A stretch of DNA of 15,538 nucleotides from CAZZDA01 sp964652585 (lineage in GTDB: Bacteria; Patescibacteriota; Patescibacteriia; UBA1544): the NCBI GenBank assembly GCA_964652585.1, contig CAZZDA010000022.1, positions 1-15,538 on the forward strand, read 5' to 3'. Of the stretch, positions 6,548-13,321 are shown in pieces. The notes under the pieces are model-generated. The model did not search any database. It saw nothing but the letters and a program-made list of their open reading frames with translations, and was not told the origin of the DNA. Within the stretch, counting starts at the first letter, position 1. Every line of letters begins with the position of its first letter. The position numbers and the translations under genes were made by a program.

Positions 6548-7633
6548 ATGCGATTCAACCCTTCCTATCTCCACAATAACACTCTAGCCCTTGATATGAG
6601 CGATCGGTCGTTAAAACTCGCGCAAGTGCAAAAAAAGAAAGGTAAGATCGTGCTCACGAGCCACAATACCATCGCACTGGAAGAGGGAGTGCTTATTGAG
6701 GGAGAAATAAAAAAAGAAGACAAACTTCGGGAGAAACTTCTCCAATTACTCAACAATCCAAAAGGAGCGCCACTCACCGGCAATCAAGCTATTGCCTGCC
6801 TCCCTGAATCAAAAACCTTCGTTAAGCTCATAGAAGTACCCAAAGATACAAAAGAGCTTTCAAAAGAAGTTGTCGCGCATTTACTTGAACAACATATACC
6901 CGTTCCTCTCAATACCGTATATTTTGACTGGCAAAAGGTACAGCACCGCGACACGCATACCCCTCAGCAACTTCTTGCGGCAACCATAGACACCTCTATT
7001 GCCGATGGTTATCTTTCACTCTTTGAGAGTATTGGACTTATACCGACGGTTCTTGAAGTAGAGGCGGCGGCAATCGTCCGGGCGCTTCTCCCTTTTCCTT
7101 CCACTGACCGCGACACCTCACTTCCCGCAACGCTTTGTATTGATATCGGCGCGACACGATCAAGTATTATTGTGTATGATAATCACACACTACAGTTTAC
7201 GGTCAGCGTACCTATTTCAGCACACCGCATACGCTCCATTATACAGGAAACACTCCATCTTTCTGAATCACAAGCAGAAAAAGCAATGATCGTATGCGGA
7301 TTTGATGATAAAAAAGGCAAGGGCGCGGTTAAGCTTATTTTACAAAAAACCATGCAAGAGCTTGTCCATCATATACAGCAAACAATAAGCTTCTATTATG
7401 ACCACTTCCCCTATCACCACACCATAGAACATGTTATACTGTGCGGAGGCGGTGCAAATTTTTCAGGATTGGATGCATTTTTAACACAGCAACTTTCTCT
7501 TACCACAGAGCTTGGAAACGCACTTTCTCATGTACAACTTGCGCCCGGACTTACCCTTCCGCATAACCAAGCACGATCGCTTACCACCGCTATAGGCTTA
7601 AGCGTACGTTCATTATCCACATTGCATGAATAA
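6548..7633 (+). CDS. pilM: Type IV pilus assembly protein PilM (actin-like)
   Basis: PilM is a cytoplasmic, FtsA/actin-like nucleotide-binding protein that recruits the PilN tail and links the membrane alignment complex to the motor. The 361-residue protein from the ATG at 6548 shows LALDMSDRSLKLAQV (first phosphate loop), LPESKTFVKLIEVP, LLEQHIPVPLNTVYFDWQ, LCIDIGATRSSIIVYDN (second phosphate loop) and ILCGGGANFSGLDAFL (adenosine-side glycines), then the PilM-type ending RSLTTAIGLSVRSL. The frame is open upstream into pilC, but the ATG 4 bases after the pilC stop, preceded by TCT, gives the natural start. It overlaps the next gene by 8 bases, implying coupled translation. Confidence 0.95.
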   Translation: MRFNPSYLHNNTLALDMSDRSLKLAQVQKKKGKIVLTSHNTIALEEGVLIEGEIKKEDKLREKLLQLLNNPKGAPLTGNQAIACLPESKTFVKLIEVPKDTKELSKEVVAHLLEQHIPVPLNTVYFDWQKVQHRDTHTPQQLLAATIDTSIADGYLSLFESIGLIPTVLEVEAAAIVRALLPFPSTDRDTSLPATLCIDIGATRSSIIVYDNHTLQFTVSVPISAHRIRSIIQETLHLSESQAEKAMIVCGFDDKKGKGAVKLILQKTMQELVHHIQQTISFYYDHFPYHHTIEHVILCGGGANFSGLDAFLTQQLSLTTELGNALSHVQLAPGLTLPHNQARSLTTAIGLSVRSLSTLHE

Positions 7634-8885
7634 TAATACACCAACAACACAAGGGTTTACCCTTATTGAAATATTGATAGCTATCGGATTTGTCATTATT
7701 CTCGGTACTCTAGCGCTCATTCCTCTCAAAAATTTTAAAGGTTTGTTAACTCTTGATTCTGTAACGCAAGATATTGTTGATCGTCTGCGCTATGCGCAAA
7801 ATCAAACTATTGCCTCAACACAAAATCAACAGTACGGTATCCACTTTGAGACTATAAGTTATACCACTTTTCAGGGTGCGAGTTATTCACCTATTGACCC
7901 CTCAAATACGGTCTATACTCTTCCTCAAGATGTACAAATAACCGGCATTAATTTAGAAAGCGGCAGCGATGTAGTATTTAACAAAGTTGATGGTACGACA
8001 GCAAACGGAGGAACATTAAGCATTACTGCTTTTCAAAATAGCACAAGCGTGAAAACCAATTCGGTGACTATAAATAATCTTGGAAAAATCATTGCGGGCG
8101 GTGGGCAATCAGGTGATTTGGTTGTTGATACCTCCTTAGCAGCACTCGGAGGTGGCAATACAAACGAACTTCTGGGTATTACACTGGAAAATATAGGATC
8201 AACGGATCTCACCATTGATACGATTAATGTTTCTTGGACCGACTCAAACCGCGTGATTGAGGAAATATTCATTGATACCGTAAAGGTATGGGGGCATACG
8301 GGTCCCGGAACACCATTGGGAAAACAGGATTCCGGAATAGAACTGGATATACAAGACGTGGTGCTCGCACAAGGATCCGGGGTAAAAAATATTGATAAAT
8401 TTGAATTTAACGGCGTACTTACCGGCAATATTTTTACCATCGTCTTTACCTTAAGTGACGCCTCTCAAAAAACAGTGGTAGTTGATTTTAGCGCCGGCGG
8501 GGGCGGGGAAACCTGCTCTGCTTCCGACCATATTCATTATGAATTTAACTGGGGTATAGGCAGTGCTACAACATTAACACTTACTTTTGAAAAAAGCGGC
8601 GGCGGACAAGATATATTCAATGTAGACTTTCAAGACTTTGTGAGCGGAGGAAAATTTAATTGGGAAGATACCGTCATAGTTGAAGGAGAAACGCAAGACC
8701 TTCGCCTCCATACGCATCAGATGAACCCATCTGATACGCGCTTTTGCATACACAGAGATGATGACGAAGTAAACAAAGCTTTCTCTGTTGCAATTGACAG
8801 CACCTCCATCACCACCTATGACGTCAATGGCAATGTAACTACCGCGACAGGCGTCACCTGTGAAGACCAAAATGATGATGACTAA
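7626..8885 (+). CDS. GspH/FimT-like prepilin with two extra beta-rich domains
   Basis: The 419-residue protein begins with a class III signal peptide: a 10-residue leader ending in Gly10, then FTLIEILIAIGFVI with Glu at mature position 5, the site cut and methylated by prepilin peptidase. Residues 11 to about 155 fit a GspH/FimT pseudopilin (DIVDRLRYAQNQTIAS, then beta strands to TINNLGKI). This family usually ends near 170 residues. Here a Gly-rich linker (GGGQSG) leads to a beta-rich domain at about 165-290 (LLGITLENIGSTDLTIDTI start), another linker (SAGGGGET) and a final domain at 296-419. That domain has three cysteines (297, 374, 412), HIH and HTH pairs and a DDD end. By position it is a minor pilin, perhaps at the fibre tip; that role is inference. 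Confidence 0.88.
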   Translation: MNNNTPTTQGFTLIEILIAIGFVIILGTLALIPLKNFKGLLTLDSVTQDIVDRLRYAQNQTIASTQNQQYGIHFETISYTTFQGASYSPIDPSNTVYTLPQDVQITGINLESGSDVVFNKVDGTTANGGTLSITAFQNSTSVKTNSVTINNLGKIIAGGGQSGDLVVDTSLAALGGGNTNELLGITLENIGSTDLTIDTINVSWTDSNRVIEEIFIDTVKVWGHTGPGTPLGKQDSGIELDIQDVVLAQGSGVKNIDKFEFNGVLTGNIFTIVFTLSDASQKTVVVDFSAGGGGETCSASDHIHYEFNWGIGSATTLTLTFEKSGGGQDIFNVDFQDFVSGGKFNWEDTVIVEGETQDLRLHTHQMNPSDTRFCIHRDDDEVNKAFSVAIDSTSITTYDVNGNVTTATGVTCEDQNDDD

Positions 8886-8906
8886 TGAGGGAACTTCTGA
8901 ATATAT

Positions 8907-9395
8907 ATGCGCATCTCCCCCAAAATACAAAAAGGATTTTCTTTAATCGAGGTAATGGTTGCCATCACTCTGAGTAGTATACTGCTTATCAGCGTCCTGC
9001 ACATCGTCCTTATCAGCCTGCAAACAACTAATAATCAAGCGCGATTTGTGCAGGGAGGTTATTTGGCGTCAGAGGCGCTGGAATTGACCAGATTCGTACG
9101 AGATCAGCAGTGGACGAATATTACATCACTCACCACGGGACAGCCCTATCATCCGCAATCACAAGGATCGTCATGGATTCTCGCCTCAAACGCAGAAACA
9201 ATTTCCGGCGGACTTTTTACTCGGTCGGTTGTTGTATATGACGTATATCGCGACGCAACAACCAAAGACATTGTCACTTCAGGAGGAGCTATAGATCCGG
9301 ATACAAAAAAAGTGGTTGCCGATGTATTATGGAACGCGATTGGCACCGGAGAACAGCACATCACGCTTGAAATGTATCTTACTAACTGGCAATAA
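8907..9395 (+). CDS. PilV-like minor prepilin
   Basis: The 162-residue protein has a 10-residue basic leader ending in KG, then FSLIEVMVAITLSSILLISV with the conserved Glu5, the class III prepilin signal. This hydrophobic helix continues to about residue 35. A polar linker follows (QTTNNQARFVQGGYLASEAL), where the helix exits the membrane. The soluble part is beta-rich with no cysteines, so there is no disulfide-bonded D-region. Length and the LASEALELTRFVRD helix match PilV/GspI-like minor pilins. It starts 21 bases after the preceding prepilin; a GAGGG at 8887-8891 lies too far upstream to be a normal ribosome site. It probably belongs to the priming or tip complex with its neighbours. The exact subfamily is less certain than the prepilin call. 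Confidence 0.88.
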   Translation: MRISPKIQKGFSLIEVMVAITLSSILLISVLHIVLISLQTTNNQARFVQGGYLASEALELTRFVRDQQWTNITSLTTGQPYHPQSQGSSWILASNAETISGGLFTRSVVVYDVYRDATTKDIVTSGGAIDPDTKKVVADVLWNAIGTGEQHITLEMYLTNWQ

Positions 9396-9415
9396 TTCTC
9401 AACTCTCGCCATACT

Positions 9416-9949
9416 ATGAGACCTCTTCACAAACAACAAGGATATTCTCTTATTGATCTTATTCTCTACACCGCGTTTATAGCACTTATTGTGCTTGTTG
9501 TAGTACAATTTATGTTGAGCGTTTTGATACTGCGAAACAAGACAGCCGCGGAACGCGCCGCTTGGGAGAATGGCCGGTATGCCATGGAGCGCATTGTGCA
9601 TCAGCTCCGTTCAGCTAATCAGATAGATCTCTCTACAGCAACATTTGGCACAACCCTTGACACTTTGGCTCTGCTCACCAATTTATACGATATTGACGAA
9701 CCGGAAGTGCTGGTAACGTTTTTTGTTGATGGGAATGGACAGCTTATTTTCTCCCGTGAAGGATATACCAGCGAAGTGATTACCACTCCTGACGTCCGTA
9801 TAACACAGATGACGCTTACTCGCTTCTTTGCAGGAACCAGTGAGGGAGTAAAAATTGCTCTTATTACCGAAGCAAGTTCGCCATCAACACGATTTGATTT
9901 CCAAGCCACCTATTCTCTGGACACAAGCATTCTTATTCGCAAAAAGTAA
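9416..9949 (+). CDS. PilW/GspJ-like minor prepilin with Asp5
   Basis: The 177-residue protein has a 9-residue leader ending in QQG, then YSLIDLILYTAFIALIVLVV, a prepilin-type N-terminus. The mature position 5 residue is Asp, not the usual Glu; the acidic character is kept, so processing and assembly may still occur. The soluble part begins with a long amphipathic helix (AAWENGRYAMERIVHQLRSA), typical of the PilW/GspJ group, followed by beta strands to the final RFDFQATYSLDTSILIRKK. It contains no cysteine. Spacing is 20 bases from the upstream prepilin and 2 bases to the downstream one. The start is preceded by ACT and has no Shine-Dalgarno. The prepilin call is solid; the PilW assignment is by shape and position. 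Confidence 0.87.
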   Translation: MRPLHKQQGYSLIDLILYTAFIALIVLVVVQFMLSVLILRNKTAAERAAWENGRYAMERIVHQLRSANQIDLSTATFGTTLDTLALLTNLYDIDEPEVLVTFFVDGNGQLIFSREGYTSEVITTPDVRITQMTLTRFFAGTSEGVKIALITEASSPSTRFDFQATYSLDTSILIRKK

Positions 9950-9951
9950 CT

Positions 9952-11217
9952 ATGACACACGCTACACACATAAAAACACATGGCTTCACGGTTATTATTC
10001 TTGTTCTCTTTATCACCTCTATCGCCGTTTTCATCAGTGTGTCGGTTTCACAGCTTGGCATACTTAATACGCGCATGGGCTACAATATCTCCCAATCCAA
10101 TCAAAGTTTTTATGTCTCTGAGTCAGGTATTGAAGACAGCACGCTCCGTATTACGAAAGGATGGGTTTATGACGCCTCAGAAAGCATTACGCTTGGCGAT
10201 GCTACAGCTACCTTCAGCATCACGGACTCCGCGACAGAACCAACGCATAAAATTATTACCTCGGCAGGAAATACGAATAACCGCTTCCGTACCCTGCAAG
10301 CAATTGTGGAGCGCACCGATCAACCGGCAAGTTTTTCTTACGCGGCATTTGGTGATAATGATCTTCACACCGATTCGCATGACAATGACCACTATTCTGT
10401 AATAAACGGCAATATTTGGAGCAATGATGACCTCACTATTCAAGATGGCAATACGGTTAATGGCAATGTCGTGGCAAAAGGAGAGTTGGAACTTGAATCC
10501 GCCAATGCCGTCATAACCGGCGATGTACAGGCTGACGAAGTTGAACTGGAATCCGGCACAACCATCAATGGCAATGTTACCGCGGTATCTGAGATTGATA
10601 ATGAAGGCGTTATTACCGGAACCGCCACTACTGATCCCGGCTTGGTTATCGGACAACTTACTTTCCCGAGCTTTGATTACGCAACCTATAAAACACAAGC
10701 GCAAGGAGCGGGAACGTTTTATAATACTAATAATGATTTTATCACCTTTATTGAGACACAGTATGATGCACCGTCTTCAACGTATATTATTCCAACCGGC
10801 GTGTATTATGTAGCGAACAAAATAGAATTAAACAATCTTGCATATCCTGACCCGGTCATTGTAAGCGGTACGCTTATTTCAGAAGATAAAATCACTATAA
10901 AAACTACATACACGCACACCTCGGCAAACAATTTACCTCTCTTGGTTGCAAAAAAGAAAATTGAGGTGAAAGACGATGATGATGCAGGTCCCGTATCACT
11001 CACCGGGCTCGTATATTCTGAGCAAGAAATTCATTTACATCATGATGAACTTGCAGATAAAATAACCGTTACTGGGTCACTCATCGCGGAAGAAGTGCAC
11101 ATTTGTGAAAGCGCGGAAATTAACTATGATGCCGCCGTACTCGCTACGCAAGGCTTTGATATTTCCGGAAGCGGATCTTCCCAAACAACGCTTATAGCTA
11201 TTTATGAAACATCATAA
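9952..11217 (+). CDS. PilX-like minor pilin with bactofilin-like beta-helix
   Basis: The 421-residue protein has an 11-residue His-rich leader ending in HG, then FTVIILVLFITSIAVFISVS. Position 5 is Ile, so the usual Glu is lacking, as in the GspK/PilX type of minor pilin thought to sit at the fibre tip. SQSNQSFYVSESGIEDSTLR (47-66) is the helix typical of PilX N-terminal domains. Residues 151-220 then repeat with an 18-residue period: rungs start INGNIW, VNGNVV, VITGDV and INGNVT, as in polymer-forming bactofilin-like beta-helices. More rungs appear near 303-315 (VIVSGTLISEDKI) and 348-390 (LTGLVYSEQEI, VTGSLIAEEVHI). I infer a rigid, exposed tip or adhesive domain. It follows the PilW-like gene by 2 bases. 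Confidence 0.88.
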   Translation: MTHATHIKTHGFTVIILVLFITSIAVFISVSVSQLGILNTRMGYNISQSNQSFYVSESGIEDSTLRITKGWVYDASESITLGDATATFSITDSATEPTHKIITSAGNTNNRFRTLQAIVERTDQPASFSYAAFGDNDLHTDSHDNDHYSVINGNIWSNDDLTIQDGNTVNGNVVAKGELELESANAVITGDVQADEVELESGTTINGNVTAVSEIDNEGVITGTATTDPGLVIGQLTFPSFDYATYKTQAQGAGTFYNTNNDFITFIETQYDAPSSTYIIPTGVYYVANKIELNNLAYPDPVIVSGTLISEDKITIKTTYTHTSANNLPLLVAKKKIEVKDDDDAGPVSLTGLVYSEQEIHLHHDELADKITVTGSLIAEEVHICESAEINYDAAVLATQGFDISGSGSSQTTLIAIYETS

Positions 11218-11241
11218 ACTCTAGCTTTTTATAGCACGTCT

Positions 11242-11778
11242 ATGACTTCTTTGAACCTTATTCCAGCAACATATCAACAGCATATCAAAATGCATACTTT
11301 TCTGCATGCGGGAAAACTGTTGTTTTTGTGGATATTTTTTGAAATACTTCTTATCACCATAGCACTCTTGATCAGTCAGGTCGTTCTGCAAAACACCTTT
11401 ATTTCAACGGTGCATAATACCACATTGGTAACGAAAAACCCTGTGAATTTTAGAGCGGAAGTCAACAAAGTAAATACTTCTCTTACTTTTATACAATCTC
11501 TCCAAAAAGAATTTTTCTTTATGACGCCTGTGGCGGTACAGCTTTTTGCAATGACACACCCCGAAATTACCCTGCATACCCTTGCCCTTAATTTTGAAAA
11601 AGAGGCGGTGACGATAAGCGGCAATGCAAAAAATCGCGATGCTTTATTGCGTTATAAAGAAAATCTTGAACAACTTGCTTTTATCGCGCCTTTTGATATT
11701 TCCATACAGACGCTTTTGAAAAAAAATGATATTTCTTTCTCCTTCACCATACCCCTTATTACACAACAACTCCCTTGA
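11242..11778 (+). CDS. pilN: Type IV pilus alignment protein PilN
   Basis: The 178-residue protein fits PilN, the bitopic inner-membrane partner of PilM. It starts MTSLNLIPATYQQ, the short cytoplasmic tail with the NLIP motif that docks into PilM. Next comes one membrane segment at about residues 27-50 (LLFLWIFFEILLITIALLI). A helix (NFRAEVNKVNTSLTFIQSLQ) and a ferredoxin-like beta/alpha domain follow outside, with the family hallmark TLHTLALNFEKEAVTISGNA and the following KENLEQL helix. It is separated from pilM by four prepilin genes; in many genomes pilM and pilN are adjacent. It is followed after 3 bases by pilO, its heterodimer partner. The start is preceded by TCT without a Shine-Dalgarno. 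Confidence 0.87.
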   Translation: MTSLNLIPATYQQHIKMHTFLHAGKLLFLWIFFEILLITIALLISQVVLQNTFISTVHNTTLVTKNPVNFRAEVNKVNTSLTFIQSLQKEFFFMTPVAVQLFAMTHPEITLHTLALNFEKEAVTISGNAKNRDALLRYKENLEQLAFIAPFDISIQTLLKKNDISFSFTIPLITQQLP

Positions 11779-11781
11779 TCT

Positions 11782-12330
11782 ATGCTGCTAAAACTTTCTT
11801 CTTTACAACAAAATATCCTTATGGTTTTTGGCGTTGTCGCAAGTATTGGCGTAGTTAGTTATTTTGTTTTGCTACCAACTATACGCCATATCAATGCCAC
11901 CAGTACGCAAATTGAAGCGCAAAAAGAGTATCTGGACCGGCAATTACAAAAAGGAATTACCCTTAAAGAAGTACAAAGCTCATATGATGCTATTCAGCCA
12001 CTCTATGAACAGCTACGGACCATTTCCCTTCATGAAGGTGAAGAATTAGATTTTATCACTGAACTTGAACAGTTGGCGGATACGCATCATATTGATCTGA
12101 CGCTCAATCTCACCATTCCCAATGACACCGCACCCACTTCAGACAAAATACATAAGGTGCTTATCACGGCACAAGTTGAGGGTGACTATGAAAATATTCT
12201 GACCTACTTGCAAGAAATGGAACGCCTCAATTATTATCTTGTCACAGAACGACTATCTTTTGCTTTATTACAAGGTAGTGAAAATATTTCAACACAATTT
12301 CACGCATATGCGCATTGGCAAAAAAAATAA
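11782..12330 (+). CDS. pilO: Type IV pilus alignment protein PilO
   Basis: The 182-residue protein fits PilO, which pairs with PilN in the membrane alignment complex. It has one membrane segment at about residues 12-32 (ILMVFGVVASIGVVSYFVLL), a coiled-coil stretch (NATSTQIEAQKEYLDRQLQK and on to residue 80) and a ferredoxin-like domain with the typical FITELEQLADTHHIDLTL, then KVLITAQVEGDYENILTYL followed by the QEMERLNYYLVTERLSF helix-strand. The length is slightly under the usual 200 residues. The start is 3 bases after pilN, and the end overlaps the following gene by 23 bases, so the genes should be translated together. Confidence is good from domain order plus position. Confidence 0.87.
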   Translation: MLLKLSSLQQNILMVFGVVASIGVVSYFVLLPTIRHINATSTQIEAQKEYLDRQLQKGITLKEVQSSYDAIQPLYEQLRTISLHEGEELDFITELEQLADTHHIDLTLNLTIPNDTAPTSDKIHKVLITAQVEGDYENILTYLQEMERLNYYLVTERLSFALLQGSENISTQFHAYAHWQKK

Positions 12331-12733
12331 AACAAGAACTATCTACAGATATTTTGACCGCAAGATGTTATATCTTGCTGTATTTGGACTTCTTTTTATC
12401 ACCATGATAGGCAGTGTGTTTTTTATGGTAAACATTGTCATGAAAAAAGTCTATCCTGCATACACCTTTATACGCACAGAAACTTTTCTTTTACAAAAAA
12501 ATTATGCGCTCCAGAGTATTCACACCAAGCTCTTTGAAGATGTTCATGCTGATTTTATAGAAAAAACAACACGAGCATACATAGAAACCTATCCTCCCAA
12601 TCCTTTTATTGAGCAGGTCGCGGAACTGGAGAAACAACAGGAGAAAATTGTAGCAAGTACAACTCTTGATGCTCTCGCCAATGCGACTACATCACTTGAA
12701 ACACTTCCTGAACTTCCGGAACAACTTCCTTAA
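12308..12733 (+). CDS. Small bitopic membrane protein ending the pilus operon
   Basis: I do not recognise this 141-residue protein. It has a basic N-terminus (MRIGKKNKTRTIYRYFDRK), one membrane segment at about residues 20-45 (YLAVFGLLFITMIGSVFFMV) and an outer part that is mainly helical (RTETFLLQKNYALQSIHTK, FIEQVAELEKQQEKI), ending in a Pro/Leu/Glu run. The ATG at 12308 overlaps the pilO end by 23 bases, pointing to a shared function; the frame is also open upstream within pilO, but without support. The slot after pilO often holds pilP, but there is no lipobox or PilP-like beta domain. Its last 47 bases overlap the convergent nfu gene. It may be an accessory subunit of the PilMNO complex (inference). 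Confidence 0.72.
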   Translation: MRIGKKNKTRTIYRYFDRKMLYLAVFGLLFITMIGSVFFMVNIVMKKVYPAYTFIRTETFLLQKNYALQSIHTKLFEDVHADFIEKTTRAYIETYPPNPFIEQVAELEKQQEKIVASTTLDALANATTSLETLPELPEQLP

Positions 12734-12929
12734 GATGCGCTTCAATCACTGCTTTGAGGGTCAGGTGTGCCGCGGGACATCCGGCACACGCTCCTTTAAG
12801 ACGCAAAGATACAGCCCCTGTTTTTTCGTTGAACGATACAAACTCAACATCACCACCATCACGCTCGAGCATTGGCCGGATGTGATTGAGAGCTTTGTTG
12901 ATTTTTTGTTCTATAGTAATTCTTGACAT
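12687..12929 (-). CDS. NifU C-terminal domain Fe-S scaffold/carrier (Nfu)
   Basis: The 80-residue protein is a stand-alone NifU C-terminal (Nfu) domain, which carries a [4Fe-4S] cluster to target apoproteins. The family signature GACAGCPAAHLTLK holds Cys48-x-x-Cys51; the two cysteines of a dimer bridge the cluster. The N-terminal helix (IEQKINKALNHIRPMLERDG) and GGDVEFVSF strand are typical. Length is normal for a stand-alone domain. An AGGGTGA just upstream of the ATG is one of the few Shine-Dalgarno-like sites in the window. The last 47 bases overlap the end of the opposite-strand pilus-operon gene, and the start codon overlaps the -35 of the rpmA promoter. A possible client is the QueH-like Fe-S enzyme (inference). 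Confidence 0.93.
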   Translation of the reverse strand: MSRITIEQKINKALNHIRPMLERDGGDVEFVSFNEKTGAVSLRLKGACAGCPAAHLTLKAVIEAHLKEVVPEVQEVFQVM

Positions 12930-12950
12930 TTCACCCTAACATGTTATACT
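12923..12950 (+). promoter_or_regulatory. Strong sigma70-type promoter of rpmA
   Basis: A perfect TTGACA (12923-12928) and TATACT (12945-12950) are 16 bases apart, and TGT precedes the -10 as an extended element. Transcription would start near 12957, with a leader of about 28 bases. The -35 overlaps the first codon of the divergent nfu gene. Confidence 0.8.
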
Positions 12951-12984
12951 CCTTTTTAAACACTTACATATTTAAATATTTTCT

Positions 12985-13266
12985 ATGGCTCATAAGAAAG
13001 CAGGCGGATCCTCAAGACTGGGCAGAGATTCTCAAAGCAAGCGTTTAGGTGTCAAGCGCTTTTCCGGCGAAAATGTTACTGCCGGCTCTATTTTGGTACG
13101 TCAGCGCGGTACAAAATTTCATCCTGGAAAAAATGTTGGTAAAGGCGGTGATGATACGCTTTTTGCAAAAATAAACGGTATAGTGCAGTTTACGAAGAAA
13201 AAGATGCACCGTTTTGACCATACACTTAAAGCACGCCGCTACATCCATATTGAGCCAAAGTCATAA
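12985..13266 (+). CDS. rpmA: 50S ribosomal protein L27
   Basis: The 93-residue protein is bL27, whose N-terminal tail reaches the peptidyl transferase centre. It starts MAHKKAGGSSRLGRDSQSKR, then LGVKRFSGENVTAGSILVRQ, RGTKFHPGKNVGKGGDDTLF, and AKINGIVQFTKKK, all the family blocks in order. The N-terminus begins directly with MAHKKAGG, so it lacks the cleavable extension found in Firmicutes-type L27. The usual STRNGRDS block reads SSRLGRDS here. Length is normal. L21 (rplU), often beside L27, is not in the window; the gene is a single transcription unit with its own promoter and terminator. The ATG follows TCT and lacks a Shine-Dalgarno. Confidence 0.97.
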   Translation: MAHKKAGGSSRLGRDSQSKRLGVKRFSGENVTAGSILVRQRGTKFHPGKNVGKGGDDTLFAKINGIVQFTKKKMHRFDHTLKARRYIHIEPKS

Positions 13267-13290
13267 TAAGAAAACCTCTTCAACGATACC

Positions 13291-13321
13291 GCCCGCTGCA
13301 CAACAGCGGGTGTTATTTTTT
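13291..13321 (+). terminator. Rho-independent terminator of rpmA
   Basis: CCCGCTG (13292-13298) and CAGCGGG (13304-13310) form a 7-bp GC-rich stem with loop CACAA, followed by TGTTATTTTTT. The T-run overlaps the end of the convergent pyrG gene (stop at 13313-13315). On the minus strand no T-run follows, so it serves rpmA only. Confidence 0.88.

Noticed and set aside
10177..10813. Overlapping frames on both strands inside the PilX-like gene
   Set aside because: They are by-products of the Gly/Asn/Val-rich repeats; only the plus-strand frame at 9952-11217 has a prepilin signal and ordered rungs.
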